The notes under the pieces are model-generated. The model did no database searches, had not been told where the DNA came from, and saw only the letters and a program-made list of their open reading frames with translations. The position numbers and the translations under genes are program-made. Shown here in pieces: positions 1 through 6,115 of a stretch of 8,434 nt of DNA (position 1 is its first letter; each line of letters starts with the position of its first letter). The DNA lies in NCBI GenBank assembly GCA_963975495.1, contig CAXBID010000162.1:1-8434 (forward strand). Direction: 5' to 3'. This DNA comes from CAXBID01 sp963975495 (GTDB taxonomy: Bacteria > Bacteroidota > Bacteroidia > Flavobacteriales > Flavobacteriaceae).

Positions 1-1
1 A

Positions 2-256
2 ACCATGGATGATATTAAAAATCATTCAAGGGAAATGATTAGAACGCAAATGGCCCAGTTTGGTCAAATGAATCCTACTGATAAAGAATTGGATGATATT
101 GCGGCACGTGTATTGTCAAACCAAGATGAAGCACGTCGTATTTCCGAACAATTAGTAAGTCAAAAATTGCTTCAAGTTTATAAAGAAAAGGCAAATCTTA
201 AAGTAAAAGAGTTAAGCTATGAAAACTTTGTTAAAGAAGTTTATGGTGACAAATAA
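2..256 (+). CDS. tig: Trigger factor, C-terminal end (partial)
   Basis: This is the last 84 codons of a gene that begins left of the window; the frame is already open at base 2, so the ATG at 5 is internal. Trigger factor is the ribosome-bound chaperone and peptidyl-prolyl isomerase that meets nascent chains at the exit tunnel. What is visible is only the helical C-terminal substrate-binding domain: charged, helix-rich sequence with the pattern SREMIRTQMAQFGQMNP, then SEQLVSQKLLQVYKEKANLK and a short basic/acidic tail ending EVYGDK. The ribosome-binding and PPIase domains are outside the window. The call rests on this tail and on the classical order tig-clpP-clpX. A hairpin terminator follows 25 bp after the stop, so clpP is probably transcribed mainly from its own promoter. 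Confidence 0.86.
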   Translation, partial: TMDDIKNHSREMIRTQMAQFGQMNPTDKELDDIAARVLSNQDEARRISEQLVSQKLLQVYKEKANLKVKELSYENFVKEVYGDK

Positions 257-281
257 GTAAAGAATAATTCCTTATATTTAG

Positions 282-313
282 GCGTTTAAATCTCCAGATT
301 TAAACGCTTTTTT
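282..313 (+). terminator. Rho-independent terminator after tig
   Basis: Perfect 12-bp inverted repeat GCGTTTAAATCT / AGATTTAAACGC (282-293 and 296-307) with a two-base centre, followed by six Ts (308-313). It lies 25 bp past the tig stop and 85 bp before the clpP start, and so separates the two transcription units at least partly. Confidence 0.85.
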
Positions 314-398
314 ATTCAAAAGAAATCTCTTAAAACAGATTTTTAACCCATCTTGATGTAAGTCAGGAGTTTAATCAAAATAATTACAATAAAATACT

Positions 399-1073
399 AT
401 GGATTACGCAAAGGAATTTGAGAAATTCGCGATAAAAGATCAAGGCATAAGCAGTACATATTACAATAAAATTATCAGTAGTATGTACCCCACTAATTTA
501 ACTCCAAATATTATTGAAGAGCGCCAAATGAATGTTGTTGCAATGGATGTGTTTTCTCGTTTAATGATGGACCGAATAATTTTCTTAGGTCAGGGCATAA
601 ATGATCAGGTAGCAAATATTATACAAGCACAATTATTGTTTTTAGAAAGTACTGATGCTTCAAAAGATATTCAAATTTATATCAATTCGCCGGGAGGGAG
701 TGTTTATGCAGGTTTAGGTATTTATGATACCATGCAGTTTATAAAACCAGATGTAGCAACTATTTGTACAGGAATGGCGGCATCCATGGGTGCTGTATTG
801 TTGTGTGCTGGGGCAAAAGGTAAACGTAGTGGTTTAACACACTCTCGCGTAATGATTCACCAACCACTTGGTGGTGCACAAGGGCAAGCAAGTGATATTG
901 AAATTACAGCCAGAGAGATTTTAATTTTAAAAGAGGAATTATATAAAATAATAAGTAAGCATTCAGGGCAAGATTACGACAAAGTATATGAAGATAGCGA
1001 CCGTGATTATTGGATGAAAGCCGATAAGGCCAAGGAATACGGTATGATTGACGAGATTTTAGCACGTAATTAA
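399..1073 (+). CDS. clpP: ATP-dependent Clp protease proteolytic subunit ClpP
   Basis: Serine peptidase subunit (family S14) that forms a double heptameric barrel and degrades proteins fed in by an AAA+ unfoldase, here ClpX encoded next door. The 224-residue frame has the full catalytic triad: Ser129 in GMAASMG, His154 in VMIHQP, and Asp203 in DRDYW (aligned to E. coli Asp171 by spacing from the histidine). The oxyanion-hole motif SPGGSVYAGLGIYD is at 97-110. The N-terminal 30 residues, beginning MDYAKEFEKFAIKDQG, resemble the extension usual in flavobacterial ClpP rather than the shorter E. coli propeptide, which supports the ATG at 399. No Shine-Dalgarno sequence is seen; an AGGAG at 365-369 is about 30 bases away, too far to act as one. 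The spacing to clpX is 73 bp with no terminator, so co-transcription is likely. Confidence 0.97.
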   Translation: MDYAKEFEKFAIKDQGISSTYYNKIISSMYPTNLTPNIIEERQMNVVAMDVFSRLMMDRIIFLGQGINDQVANIIQAQLLFLESTDASKDIQIYINSPGGSVYAGLGIYDTMQFIKPDVATICTGMAASMGAVLLCAGAKGKRSGLTHSRVMIHQPLGGAQGQASDIEITAREILILKEELYKIISKHSGQDYDKVYEDSDRDYWMKADKAKEYGMIDEILARN

Positions 1074-1146
1074 ATAAAAATTCGTAATTTTATAGAATTG
1101 TTATAGAGGGATTTATAATGATTTACTCCCAAAATAGATAAGATTA

Positions 1147-2379
1147 ATGGCAAAAGAAGAACTGGAATGTTCGTTTTGTGGTAGAAAAAAACCTGAAACG
1201 AACTTATTAATAGCTGGATTAGATGCGCATATATGTGACAGATGCATTGAGCAAGCGCATGGCATTGTTTTAGAAGAATCCAAACAAAGCGATAGCAGCG
1301 ATTTATCTGCTGAACTAAAGCTACGCAAGCCACAACAAATTAAGGGATTTCTTGACGAGTATATAATTGGGCAAGACATGACTAAAAAAGTAATGTCCGT
1401 GGCTGTTTATAACCATTACAAGCGTTTACTTCAACCCGCTTCAAATGATGATATTGATATTCAAAAAAGTAATATCATTATGGTGGGACAAACAGGAACA
1501 GGTAAAACCTTAATGGCTAAAACCATTGCAAGAATGTTAAACGTACCTTTAGCAATTGTAGATGCTACCGTTTTAACAGAAGCCGGTTATGTTGGTGAAG
1601 ATGTAGAAAGTATTTTAACACGACTTTTGCAGGCTGCCGATTACAATTTAGAAAAAGCAGAAAAGGGTATTGTTTTTATAGATGAAATAGATAAGATTGC
1701 CAGAAAAAGTGATAACCCATCTATTACAAGGGATGTTTCCGGTGAAGGTGTTCAACAGGCTTTATTAAAACTTTTAGAGGGTACTGTTGTTAATGTGCCA
1801 CCAAAAGGAGGGCGTAAACATCCAGATCAAAAATTCATAGAAGTCAATACTGAAAATATTTTGTTTATAGCTGGAGGTGCTTTTGATGGTATCGATCGTG
1901 TTATTTCAAAACGCTTAAATATGCAAGCCGTTGGTTACAGTGCTTCAATATCTGATGATGTAGTAGATCAAGATAATTTACTTCAATATATTATTCCGAA
2001 AGATTTAAAAGATTTTGGATTAATCCCAGAAATCATTGGTAGACTTCCCGTGCTTACCTACATGGATCCGTTAGATGCTAAAACGCTAAGAGCAATTCTT
2101 ACCGAACCTAAAAATGCCATTATCAAACAGTACAAAAAGCTGTTTTCTATGGATGATATAGATTTTACAATATCTGATGGTGCTTTGGATTTTATTGTAG
2201 GTAAAGCTATTGAATACAAATTAGGTGCTAGAGGTTTGCGTTCACTTTGTGAGGAAATTTTAACTGATGCCATGTTTGAATTACCAAGTAGTGATGAGAA
2301 AAAACTGAATGTTAATAAGCTTTACGCTGAAGAGAAATTAACGAAAACAACTTTAAAGAAACTTAAGGCAGTTTCGTAA
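1147..2379 (+). CDS. clpX: ATP-dependent Clp protease ATP-binding subunit ClpX
   Basis: Hexameric AAA+ unfoldase that recognises tagged substrates, unfolds them with ATP and threads them into ClpP. At 410 residues it has the usual ClpX length. In order: a C4 zinc-binding domain (Cys8, Cys11, Cys30, Cys33), which binds adaptors and substrates; Walker A GQTGTGKT at 114-121; pore-1 loop GYVG at 147-150; Walker B IVFIDEIDK at 175-183; the pore-2 RKH motif at 223-225; the arginine finger Arg299 in IIGRLP; and sensor 2 GARGLR at 360-365. The loop that docks on ClpP, IGF in E. coli, reads VGY at 262-264 here, a conservative change that may match the partner ClpP. The ATG at 1147 gives the normal MAKEE start. 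A strong terminator follows the stop by about 20 bp. All key residues are intact. Confidence 0.98.
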   Translation: MAKEELECSFCGRKKPETNLLIAGLDAHICDRCIEQAHGIVLEESKQSDSSDLSAELKLRKPQQIKGFLDEYIIGQDMTKKVMSVAVYNHYKRLLQPASNDDIDIQKSNIIMVGQTGTGKTLMAKTIARMLNVPLAIVDATVLTEAGYVGEDVESILTRLLQAADYNLEKAEKGIVFIDEIDKIARKSDNPSITRDVSGEGVQQALLKLLEGTVVNVPPKGGRKHPDQKFIEVNTENILFIAGGAFDGIDRVISKRLNMQAVGYSASISDDVVDQDNLLQYIIPKDLKDFGLIPEIIGRLPVLTYMDPLDAKTLRAILTEPKNAIIKQYKKLFSMDDIDFTISDGALDFIVGKAIEYKLGARGLRSLCEEILTDAMFELPSSDEKKLNVNKLYAEEKLTKTTLKKLKAVS

Positions 2380-2396
2380 ACACATAAATTACACAT

Positions 2397-2432
2397 AAAA
2401 AAACCACGCTAATTAGCGTGGTTTTTTATTTT
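2397..2432 (+). terminator. Rho-independent terminator after clpX, possibly bidirectional
   Basis: Stem AACCACGCT / AGCGTGGTT (2402-2410 and 2415-2423) with loop AATT. A tract of As lies on the left (2397-2403) and Ts on the right (2422-2427, then TTTT at 2429-2432). The symmetry means it could also stop transcription arriving from the right, such as readthrough of the minus-strand GH3 gene. Confidence 0.88.
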
Positions 2433-2433
2433 A

Positions 2434-2820
2434 TGGATGTTAATTAATAAAGTACACTATGGATAAAATTTATCTTAAGAAGTAAATATTTCATAAGGGA
2501 TGAGAGTAATATTTAACGTAATTTATTTCATTCTGAGTTAAAAATATACTTTATAAAATGGCACGCAAAGGATTTTTTTTCCTTTTAGATGATTAGACGA
2601 AATACTCGTTTAAAAACTTTTAATGACACCCTTCATCGAAACTTGTAAGTTTTCATCACCATAATTATTTTTCAATCAATTACAGATTTAGTTTTTGCAA
2701 TACGTTTAGATTATATCTATTTTTCACAATACCTATTTCATCTTCTGTCTTAGCTATTTCGATCGGGTAGTTGGTAATTCTAAGGCTGTATGAAGTTTCT
2801 TAAGTTTTGACAGAAAAAAT
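2434..2820. other. Gene-free gap between clpX and the GH3 gene
   Basis: This stretch has no intact gene on either strand, no tRNA-like or repeat structure and no clear promoter. The 3' ends of clpX (+) and the GH3 gene (-) converge on it. Its right half, read on the minus strand, holds interrupted frames with coding-like composition, listed separately as a possible decayed gene. TTCTTAA and TTAAGAA repeats around the GH3 stop (2797-2826) could form a weak hairpin but have no T-run on the minus strand. Confidence 0.5.
2610..2799 (-). pseudogene. Possible decayed gene remnant
   Basis: Read on the minus strand, 2799 to 2683 is open for 39 codons with no start codon and includes the stretch ITNYPIEIAKTEDEIGIVKN. 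It ends at a stop at 2680-2682. A second frame then runs from 2675 to 2613, with NNYGDENLQVSMKGVIKSF, and ends at a stop at 2610-2612. The amino-acid make-up is mixed and charged, as in real proteins, rather than the Phe/Ile/Lys/Asn monotony expected of random AT-rich DNA, and a single frameshift would join the two pieces. I do not recognise a family. Open stretches of this length do occur by chance, so this is a suggestion only. Confidence 0.22.
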
Positions 2821-4335
2821 TTAAGAATTCAAAACAAGCAAGTCATCCATATAATCTCGTGTGTTAGAAAGCCTGGGTATTTTATGTTGTCCTCCTAGTT
2901 TGTTGTTTTGTTTTAACCAATCATAAAATAAATGTTCACGCGCAATATTAATTTTCGGTTTGTTTAAAGTCAGGTTGTTATAACGTTTTGCTTCGTAATC
3001 AGAGTTTAAAGCTTTTAACGCATTATCGAACAATTCATTAAAATAATTTTGATCTTTTGGAGGGGTTTTAAACTCAATTAACCATTCATGAGCGCCTTTT
3101 TCTTTGCCTTCCATAAAAATAGGTGCAGCCGTGAAATCTTTAATTTCAGCTTTGGTGCGTTTGCACACTTTTTTTAAAGCGTCTTCGGCATTTTCAATAA
3201 TTAGTTCTTCACCAAAAACATTAATGTGATGCTTTGTTCTTCCAGAAACTTTTATCCGGTATGGGCTTAAAGATGTAAATCTGATGGTGTCGCCTATTTT
3301 ATAACGCCACAATCCAGCATTTGTAGTAATGATGACAGCATAATTTACATTCAACTTGACTTCACTTAAAGGAATAGCTTTTTCTTCAGAAGTAGCATAA
3401 ATAGTCATGGGGATGAACTCATAAAAAATACCGTAGTCCAGCATTAAAAGTAACTCACTCGAATTATTTTGATCCTGAATAGCGAAGAAACCTTCAGAGG
3501 CGTTATAAATTTCGTAATATTTAAACTGTGTATTTGGGAGTATTTTTTTGTATTGGTCTTTATAAGGTGTGAAGCTAACACCGCCATGAAAATAGACTTC
3601 TAAATTTGGCCATATATCGTGCAAATTATTTTTACCGGTAGTTTCCAAAACATTATTAAGTAACACAAGCATCCATGATGGGACACCAGCTAAACTGGTT
3701 ACGTTTTCATTTATGGTTTCATCAACAATGGCTTGCATTTTATGTTCCCAATCGCTCATCAGCGATACTTTATTACTAGGGGTGCTACTAAATTCTGCCC
3801 AAAAGGGCATATTATCAATTAGAATAGCCGATAAGTCCCCGTAAATTGTTCCGTTTTCCTTATACAATTCTTTGCTGCCACCCAACCGCAAACTTTTACC
3901 AGTAAATAATTGAGAATCTTCATTGTTATTTAAATACATACAAAGCAAATCCTTGCTTGCAGCATAATGGCAATCTTCTAATGATTCTGGGCTAACAGGA
4001 ATAAATTTGCTTTTAGCACGGGTTGTCCCGCTAGATTTTGCAAACCATTTTATTGGTGTGGGCCAAAAAATATTGTTTTCGCCACTTCGGGCACGTTGGA
4101 TATCATCCATCCAAACGTCATAATTGTTTATTGGGATACGTTCAGCAAACGTTTTGTAATTTTTAATGGAAGCAAAATTGTATGTTTTACCAAACTCGGT
4201 ATTTTTAGCAAAATCCAAAAGGCTTAAAAGCAACTCGTTTTGTACTTCATTAGGGTATTTTAAAAACAATTCAATTTGATGAAACCGTTTTTTTAAAAAC
4301 CAAGAAGCAATAGAATTTACTAAAGGTATTGGCAT
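2821..4335 (-). CDS. GH3 auxin-responsive promoter family protein (acyl-adenylating enzyme)
   Basis: Member of the GH3 branch of the ANL adenylate-forming superfamily. The plant enzymes adenylate a carboxylic acid (jasmonate, indole acetate, benzoate) and join it to an amino acid; the substrate of bacterial members is not known to me. The 504-residue frame carries the ATP-binding motifs in order: SSGTT at 101-105, YNASEG at 277-282 and YKIGDT at 345-350 with the conserved Asp349. The hinge to the C-terminal domain is GRTKHHINVFGEEL at 365-378. The C-terminal GGQHKIPRL (481-489) carries the Lys485 expected to contact the adenylate. No signal peptide or membrane segment is seen, so the protein should be cytoplasmic. 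It is transcribed away from the DUF2797 gene across a 42-bp gap. All key motifs are present, so it is probably active; the acid and amine it uses cannot be read from the sequence. Confidence 0.9.
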   Translation of the reverse strand: MPIPLVNSIASWFLKKRFHQIELFLKYPNEVQNELLLSLLDFAKNTEFGKTYNFASIKNYKTFAERIPINNYDVWMDDIQRARSGENNIFWPTPIKWFAKSSGTTRAKSKFIPVSPESLEDCHYAASKDLLCMYLNNNEDSQLFTGKSLRLGGSKELYKENGTIYGDLSAILIDNMPFWAEFSSTPSNKVSLMSDWEHKMQAIVDETINENVTSLAGVPSWMLVLLNNVLETTGKNNLHDIWPNLEVYFHGGVSFTPYKDQYKKILPNTQFKYYEIYNASEGFFAIQDQNNSSELLLMLDYGIFYEFIPMTIYATSEEKAIPLSEVKLNVNYAVIITTNAGLWRYKIGDTIRFTSLSPYRIKVSGRTKHHINVFGEELIIENAEDALKKVCKRTKAEIKDFTAAPIFMEGKEKGAHEWLIEFKTPPKDQNYFNELFDNALKALNSDYEAKRYNNLTLNKPKINIAREHLFYDWLKQNNKLGGQHKIPRLSNTRDYMDDLLVLNS

Positions 4336-4347
4336 ATTTATTTTATC

Positions 4348-4361
4348 TTTAAGATCTTAAA
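4348..4361. promoter_or_regulatory. Palindrome in the divergent GH3 / DUF2797 promoter gap
   Basis: TTTAAGATCTTAAA is a perfect 14-bp palindrome lying almost exactly in the middle of the 42-bp gap between two divergent start codons (4336-4377). A wider inverted pair, TATCTT (4344-4349) and AAGATA (4365-4370), encloses part of it. Sequences close to the Bacteroidota -7 element occur on both strands (TATCTTTA on +, TACTTTTA on -). The gap is too short for two independent promoters, so they must overlap and could share one operator. The regulator is unknown, and AT-rich gaps can produce palindromes by chance. Confidence 0.4.
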
Positions 4362-4377
4362 AGTAAGATATTTTTTT

Positions 4378-5169
4378 ATGAACTACCAAGGTGTTTTAAC
4401 AAAAATGGTAACCGAGTTTTCGCAACCCATTCAGTATTATTTAGTATTTGAAAACGATTTTATAAATATGAATCAGTTGCTGAATAAAAATATAAGCATT
4501 CAATTTGTAAAATACCAGTGTTTAAACTGTGGTTTGGATAAACCTATTTACAGACAGGGTTTTTGCAAAAGCTGTTTTTTTGACATTCCGCAAGCAGCAG
4601 ATTGGATTATGCGCCCTGAATTGAGTACCGCGCATTTAGATAAAGAAGATCGTGATTTGGAATACGAAAAGAAAGTACAACTTCAACCTCACATCGTGTA
4701 TTTAGCTAATTCTAGTAATGTAAAAGTTGGCGTAACACGAAAAACTCAAGTGCCAACACGATGGATAGACCAGGGGGCTCATGAAGCCATTGAAATTGTT
4801 GAAGTGCCAAATAGATATTTAGCAGGCATTACCGAAGTAGCATTGAAAGACCATGTTGGCGATAAAACCAATTGGCGGACGATGCTTAAAAATGATATTC
4901 AGGATGAGGATTTAGTGCAGTGGCGTGAAAAACTGAAGCCATATATTCCAGATGAAGCTGCAGCCTATTTTATTGCCAGTAATACAGAAACTAATTTAGA
5001 ATTCCCAGTATATAAATACCCTGAAAAACCCAAGAGTTTAAATATTAAAAAAGAACAGCAATACTCAGGAAAATTAGTTGGTATTAAAGGGCAATACTTA
5101 ATTTTTGAAGATGAAACCGTTTTTAATATTCGTGCTAATGAAGGTTTGGTAGTTTCTATTAGTTTATAA
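4378..5169 (+). CDS. DUF2797 protein with zinc-binding and GIY-YIG-like regions
   Basis: The 263-residue protein matches the DUF2797 family, whose role is not established. Visible parts: an N-terminal strand-rich segment (1-45); a C4 zinc site, Cys48-x2-Cys51 and Cys63-x2-Cys66 (CLNCG, CKSC); then a segment resembling the GIY-YIG nuclease fold, with HIVYLA at 105-110, VKVGVTR at 115-121, Arg128 and DQGA at 131-134, Glu153 in the following helix and Asn165. Those Arg, Glu and Asn positions are the kind that are catalytic in GIY-YIG nucleases, but the GIY and YIG tripeptides themselves are altered. The C-terminus (228-263) looks like a small beta domain. No signal peptide is present. It is divergent from the GH3 gene with a shared promoter gap, a pairing I believe recurs in Flavobacteriaceae. 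No terminator is visible after it before the cassette-like region starts. Confidence 0.82.
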   Translation: MNYQGVLTKMVTEFSQPIQYYLVFENDFINMNQLLNKNISIQFVKYQCLNCGLDKPIYRQGFCKSCFFDIPQAADWIMRPELSTAHLDKEDRDLEYEKKVQLQPHIVYLANSSNVKVGVTRKTQVPTRWIDQGAHEAIEIVEVPNRYLAGITEVALKDHVGDKTNWRTMLKNDIQDEDLVQWREKLKPYIPDEAAAYFIASNTETNLEFPVYKYPEKPKSLNIKKEQQYSGKLVGIKGQYLIFEDETVFNIRANEGLVVSISL

Positions 5170-5286
5170 GAAAATAAATACAGACTCTTTTAGGTAATAT
5201 TACAAAAACTTTATCTTTACAGAATAACAGTGACAAAAAACTTACCATATCCTGATATATTTATGGGATGTGAGTGATAAAAGTTA

Positions 5287-5314
5287 CTATATAATACGCT
5301 GTGTGCAATCTGAG
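5287..5314 (+). repeat. Right end of a cassette-boundary element (first site)
   Basis: CTATATAATACGCTGTGTGC continuing to GAG at 5314 resembles the right end of the full element at 6045-6070 (CATATAACACGTTGTGGGTA). Shared pattern: TATAAYACGYTGTGKGYAAT. Its core GCTGTGTGCA (5298-5307) is, but for one base, the reverse complement of TGCACACAAC (5918-5927) just after parE. No matching left half is seen upstream, so only one half-site is present here, as expected where the first cassette of an array meets the chromosome. Confidence 0.6.
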
Positions 5315-5321
5315 AAAAATT

Positions 5322-5351
5322 TTGCTTTTATACCAATTTTTGGTATATTTG
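5322..5351 (+). promoter_or_regulatory. Bacteroidota-type promoter of the parDE operon
   Basis: TTG at 5322-5324 (within TTTTG), a 19-base spacer, then TATATTTG at 5344-5351, an exact match to the Bacteroidota primary-sigma consensus TTG-N17-21-TAnnTTTG. Transcription would start a few bases after 5351, leaving a leader of roughly 10-15 bases before the parD ATG at 5369. It lies inside the cassette, so the pair does not depend on an outside promoter. Confidence 0.75.
5329..5347. promoter_or_regulatory. Probable ParD operator (19-bp inverted repeat)
   Basis: Perfect inverted repeat TATACCAA-N3-TTGGTATA (5329-5336 and 5340-5347). It fills the spacer of the parDE promoter and covers the first half of the -7 element, so a bound protein would block RNA polymerase. 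Ribbon-helix-helix antitoxins of the ParD type bind such operators and repress their own operon, with ParE as co-repressor. Assigning this site to ParD is inference from position and symmetry. Confidence 0.65.
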
Positions 5352-5368
5352 CTAAAATTAGTAATCCA

Positions 5369-5620
5369 ATGAACAAAAACACATCAATATCACTCGGAAA
5401 TTATTTTGACCAATTCGTTCAAAGCCGAATAAGTGAAGGAAGGTTTAAAAACGTTAGTGAAGTAATTCGTGCTGGATTGAGACTTTTAGAGGAAGAAGAA
5501 AGTAAAGTAATTGCTTTGAAAACCGCAATACAAGAAGGAATTGACAGCGGAATAGCTCATGATTTTGACCCAAAAAAGCATCTTGAATCTCTAAAAGCGA
5601 AAAAGCACTCGAATGGCTGA
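5369..5620 (+). CDS. parD: ParD-family ribbon-helix-helix antitoxin
   Basis: The 83-residue protein has a ribbon-helix-helix DNA-binding N-terminus: strand TSISLG at 5-10, then the two helices of YFDQFVQSRISEGRFKNVS (12-30) and EVIRAGLRLLEEEE (31-44), typical of ParD. A charged, flexible C-terminal half (45-83), including EGIDSGIAHDFDPKKHL, should wrap and neutralise ParE. The ATG at 5369 is chosen over an in-frame GTG at 5270 for three reasons. The longer version would place the promoter and operator inside the coding region. It would begin left of the cassette boundary at 5298. And the extra 33 residues resemble no antitoxin N-terminus. The stop overlaps the parE start by 8 bp, pointing to translational coupling and matched expression. 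It is expected to repress its own promoter through the inverted repeat upstream. Confidence 0.87.
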   Translation: MNKNTSISLGNYFDQFVQSRISEGRFKNVSEVIRAGLRLLEEEESKVIALKTAIQEGIDSGIAHDFDPKKHLESLKAKKHSNG

Positions 5621-5912
5621 ATATAAGTTGACGAACAAAGCTGTTGAGGATTTATCGAAGATTTGGGATTATACCTTTGAGGTTTGGTCGGAAAAACAAG
5701 CTGACAAATATTACGATGGACTAATTTCTAATTGTCAAGAAATTGCAGAAAATCCAGATTTAGGAAAGAACTACGAAGGAATATCAAAGCAACTTCTCGG
5801 AATTAAGGCAAATCGACATATAATTTTTTACAGAACTCTGAATGAAAATTATGTTGAGATAACAAGAATATTGCACGAAAGGATGGACTTAAAGAAAAGA
5901 ATAGCGGAATAA
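5613..5912 (+). CDS. parE: ParE-family toxin (RelE/ParE superfamily)
   Basis: The 99-residue protein has the normal ParE size and layout: N-terminal strand EYKLTNKAVEDL, two helices (about 9-45) including IWDYTFEVWSEKQADKYYD, then the loop ENPDLGKNYEG and the three-stranded C-terminal sheet with LLGIKANRHIIFYR (61-74) and VEITRILHERMD (81-92). ParE toxins poison DNA gyrase and block replication; family members with other targets exist, so the target here is inferred from family only. The gene overlaps parD by 8 bp. Its stop lies only 5 bp before the next cassette-boundary element, leaving almost no spare 3' sequence, as in integron cassettes. A complete toxin-antitoxin pair in such an array would favour retention of the neighbouring genes. 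No frameshift or truncation is seen, so the pair looks functional. Confidence 0.9.
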   Translation: MAEYKLTNKAVEDLSKIWDYTFEVWSEKQADKYYDGLISNCQEIAENPDLGKNYEGISKQLLGIKANRHIIFYRTLNENYVEITRILHERMDLKKRIAE

Positions 5913-5917
5913 AAAAC

Positions 5918-6064
5918 TGCACACAACAAAGACGTGTATAATTCATTGCTAGTACTCGCCTACTTACGAATCCCGAAGCGAGACTCTCGGATTTTCTATT
6001 CGGTTTTTATTTGCTAAATTACGTGCTTAAACACCGCAACAAACCATATAACACGTTGTGGGTA
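5918..6064 (+). repeat. Complete cassette-boundary element (attC-like)
   Basis: A 147-bp non-coding element. Its left end TGCACACAAC...GTGTATA (5918-5940) and right end TATAACACGTTGTGGGTA (6047-6064) are partly self-complementary: CACAAC (5922-5927) with GTTGTG (6055-6060), and GTGT (5934-5937) with ACAC (6051-6054). The interior holds smaller inverted pieces, CGAG/CTCG around 5979-5989 and GAATCC / GGATTT enclosing them. Size, end complementarity and position directly after a stop codon resemble large integron attC sites. The core does not fit GTTRRRY, so it is not a textbook attC. I recall similar sequences scattered through flavobacterial genomes, unverified here. Confidence 0.6.
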
Positions 6065-6115
6065 ATTTAACGCAACCTAACGAGATAAATATCATCTAAA
6101 GAATAAAACAATACT

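Noticed and set aside
365..369. AGGAG before clpP as a Shine-Dalgarno sequence
   Set aside because: It is about 30 bases from the ATG, and this group does not rely on Shine-Dalgarno pairing.
1070..1379. Two minus-strand open frames over the clpX start
   Set aside because: Both are antisense to the conserved zinc-domain codons of clpX and read like shadow frames, with no family resemblance.
2058..2273. Minus-strand open frame inside clpX
   Set aside because: Antisense to the conserved C-terminal AAA+ region; no recognisable protein.
5270..5368. Upstream extension of the antitoxin from a GTG start
   Set aside because: It crosses the cassette boundary, the promoter and the operator, and the residues do not resemble a ribbon-helix-helix N-terminus; the ATG at 5369 fits all the evidence.
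5918..6064. Insertion sequence or MITE
   Set aside because: No transposase and no target duplication is visible, and the ends pair across the genes rather than within the element; still an alternative if genome-wide copies show otherwise.
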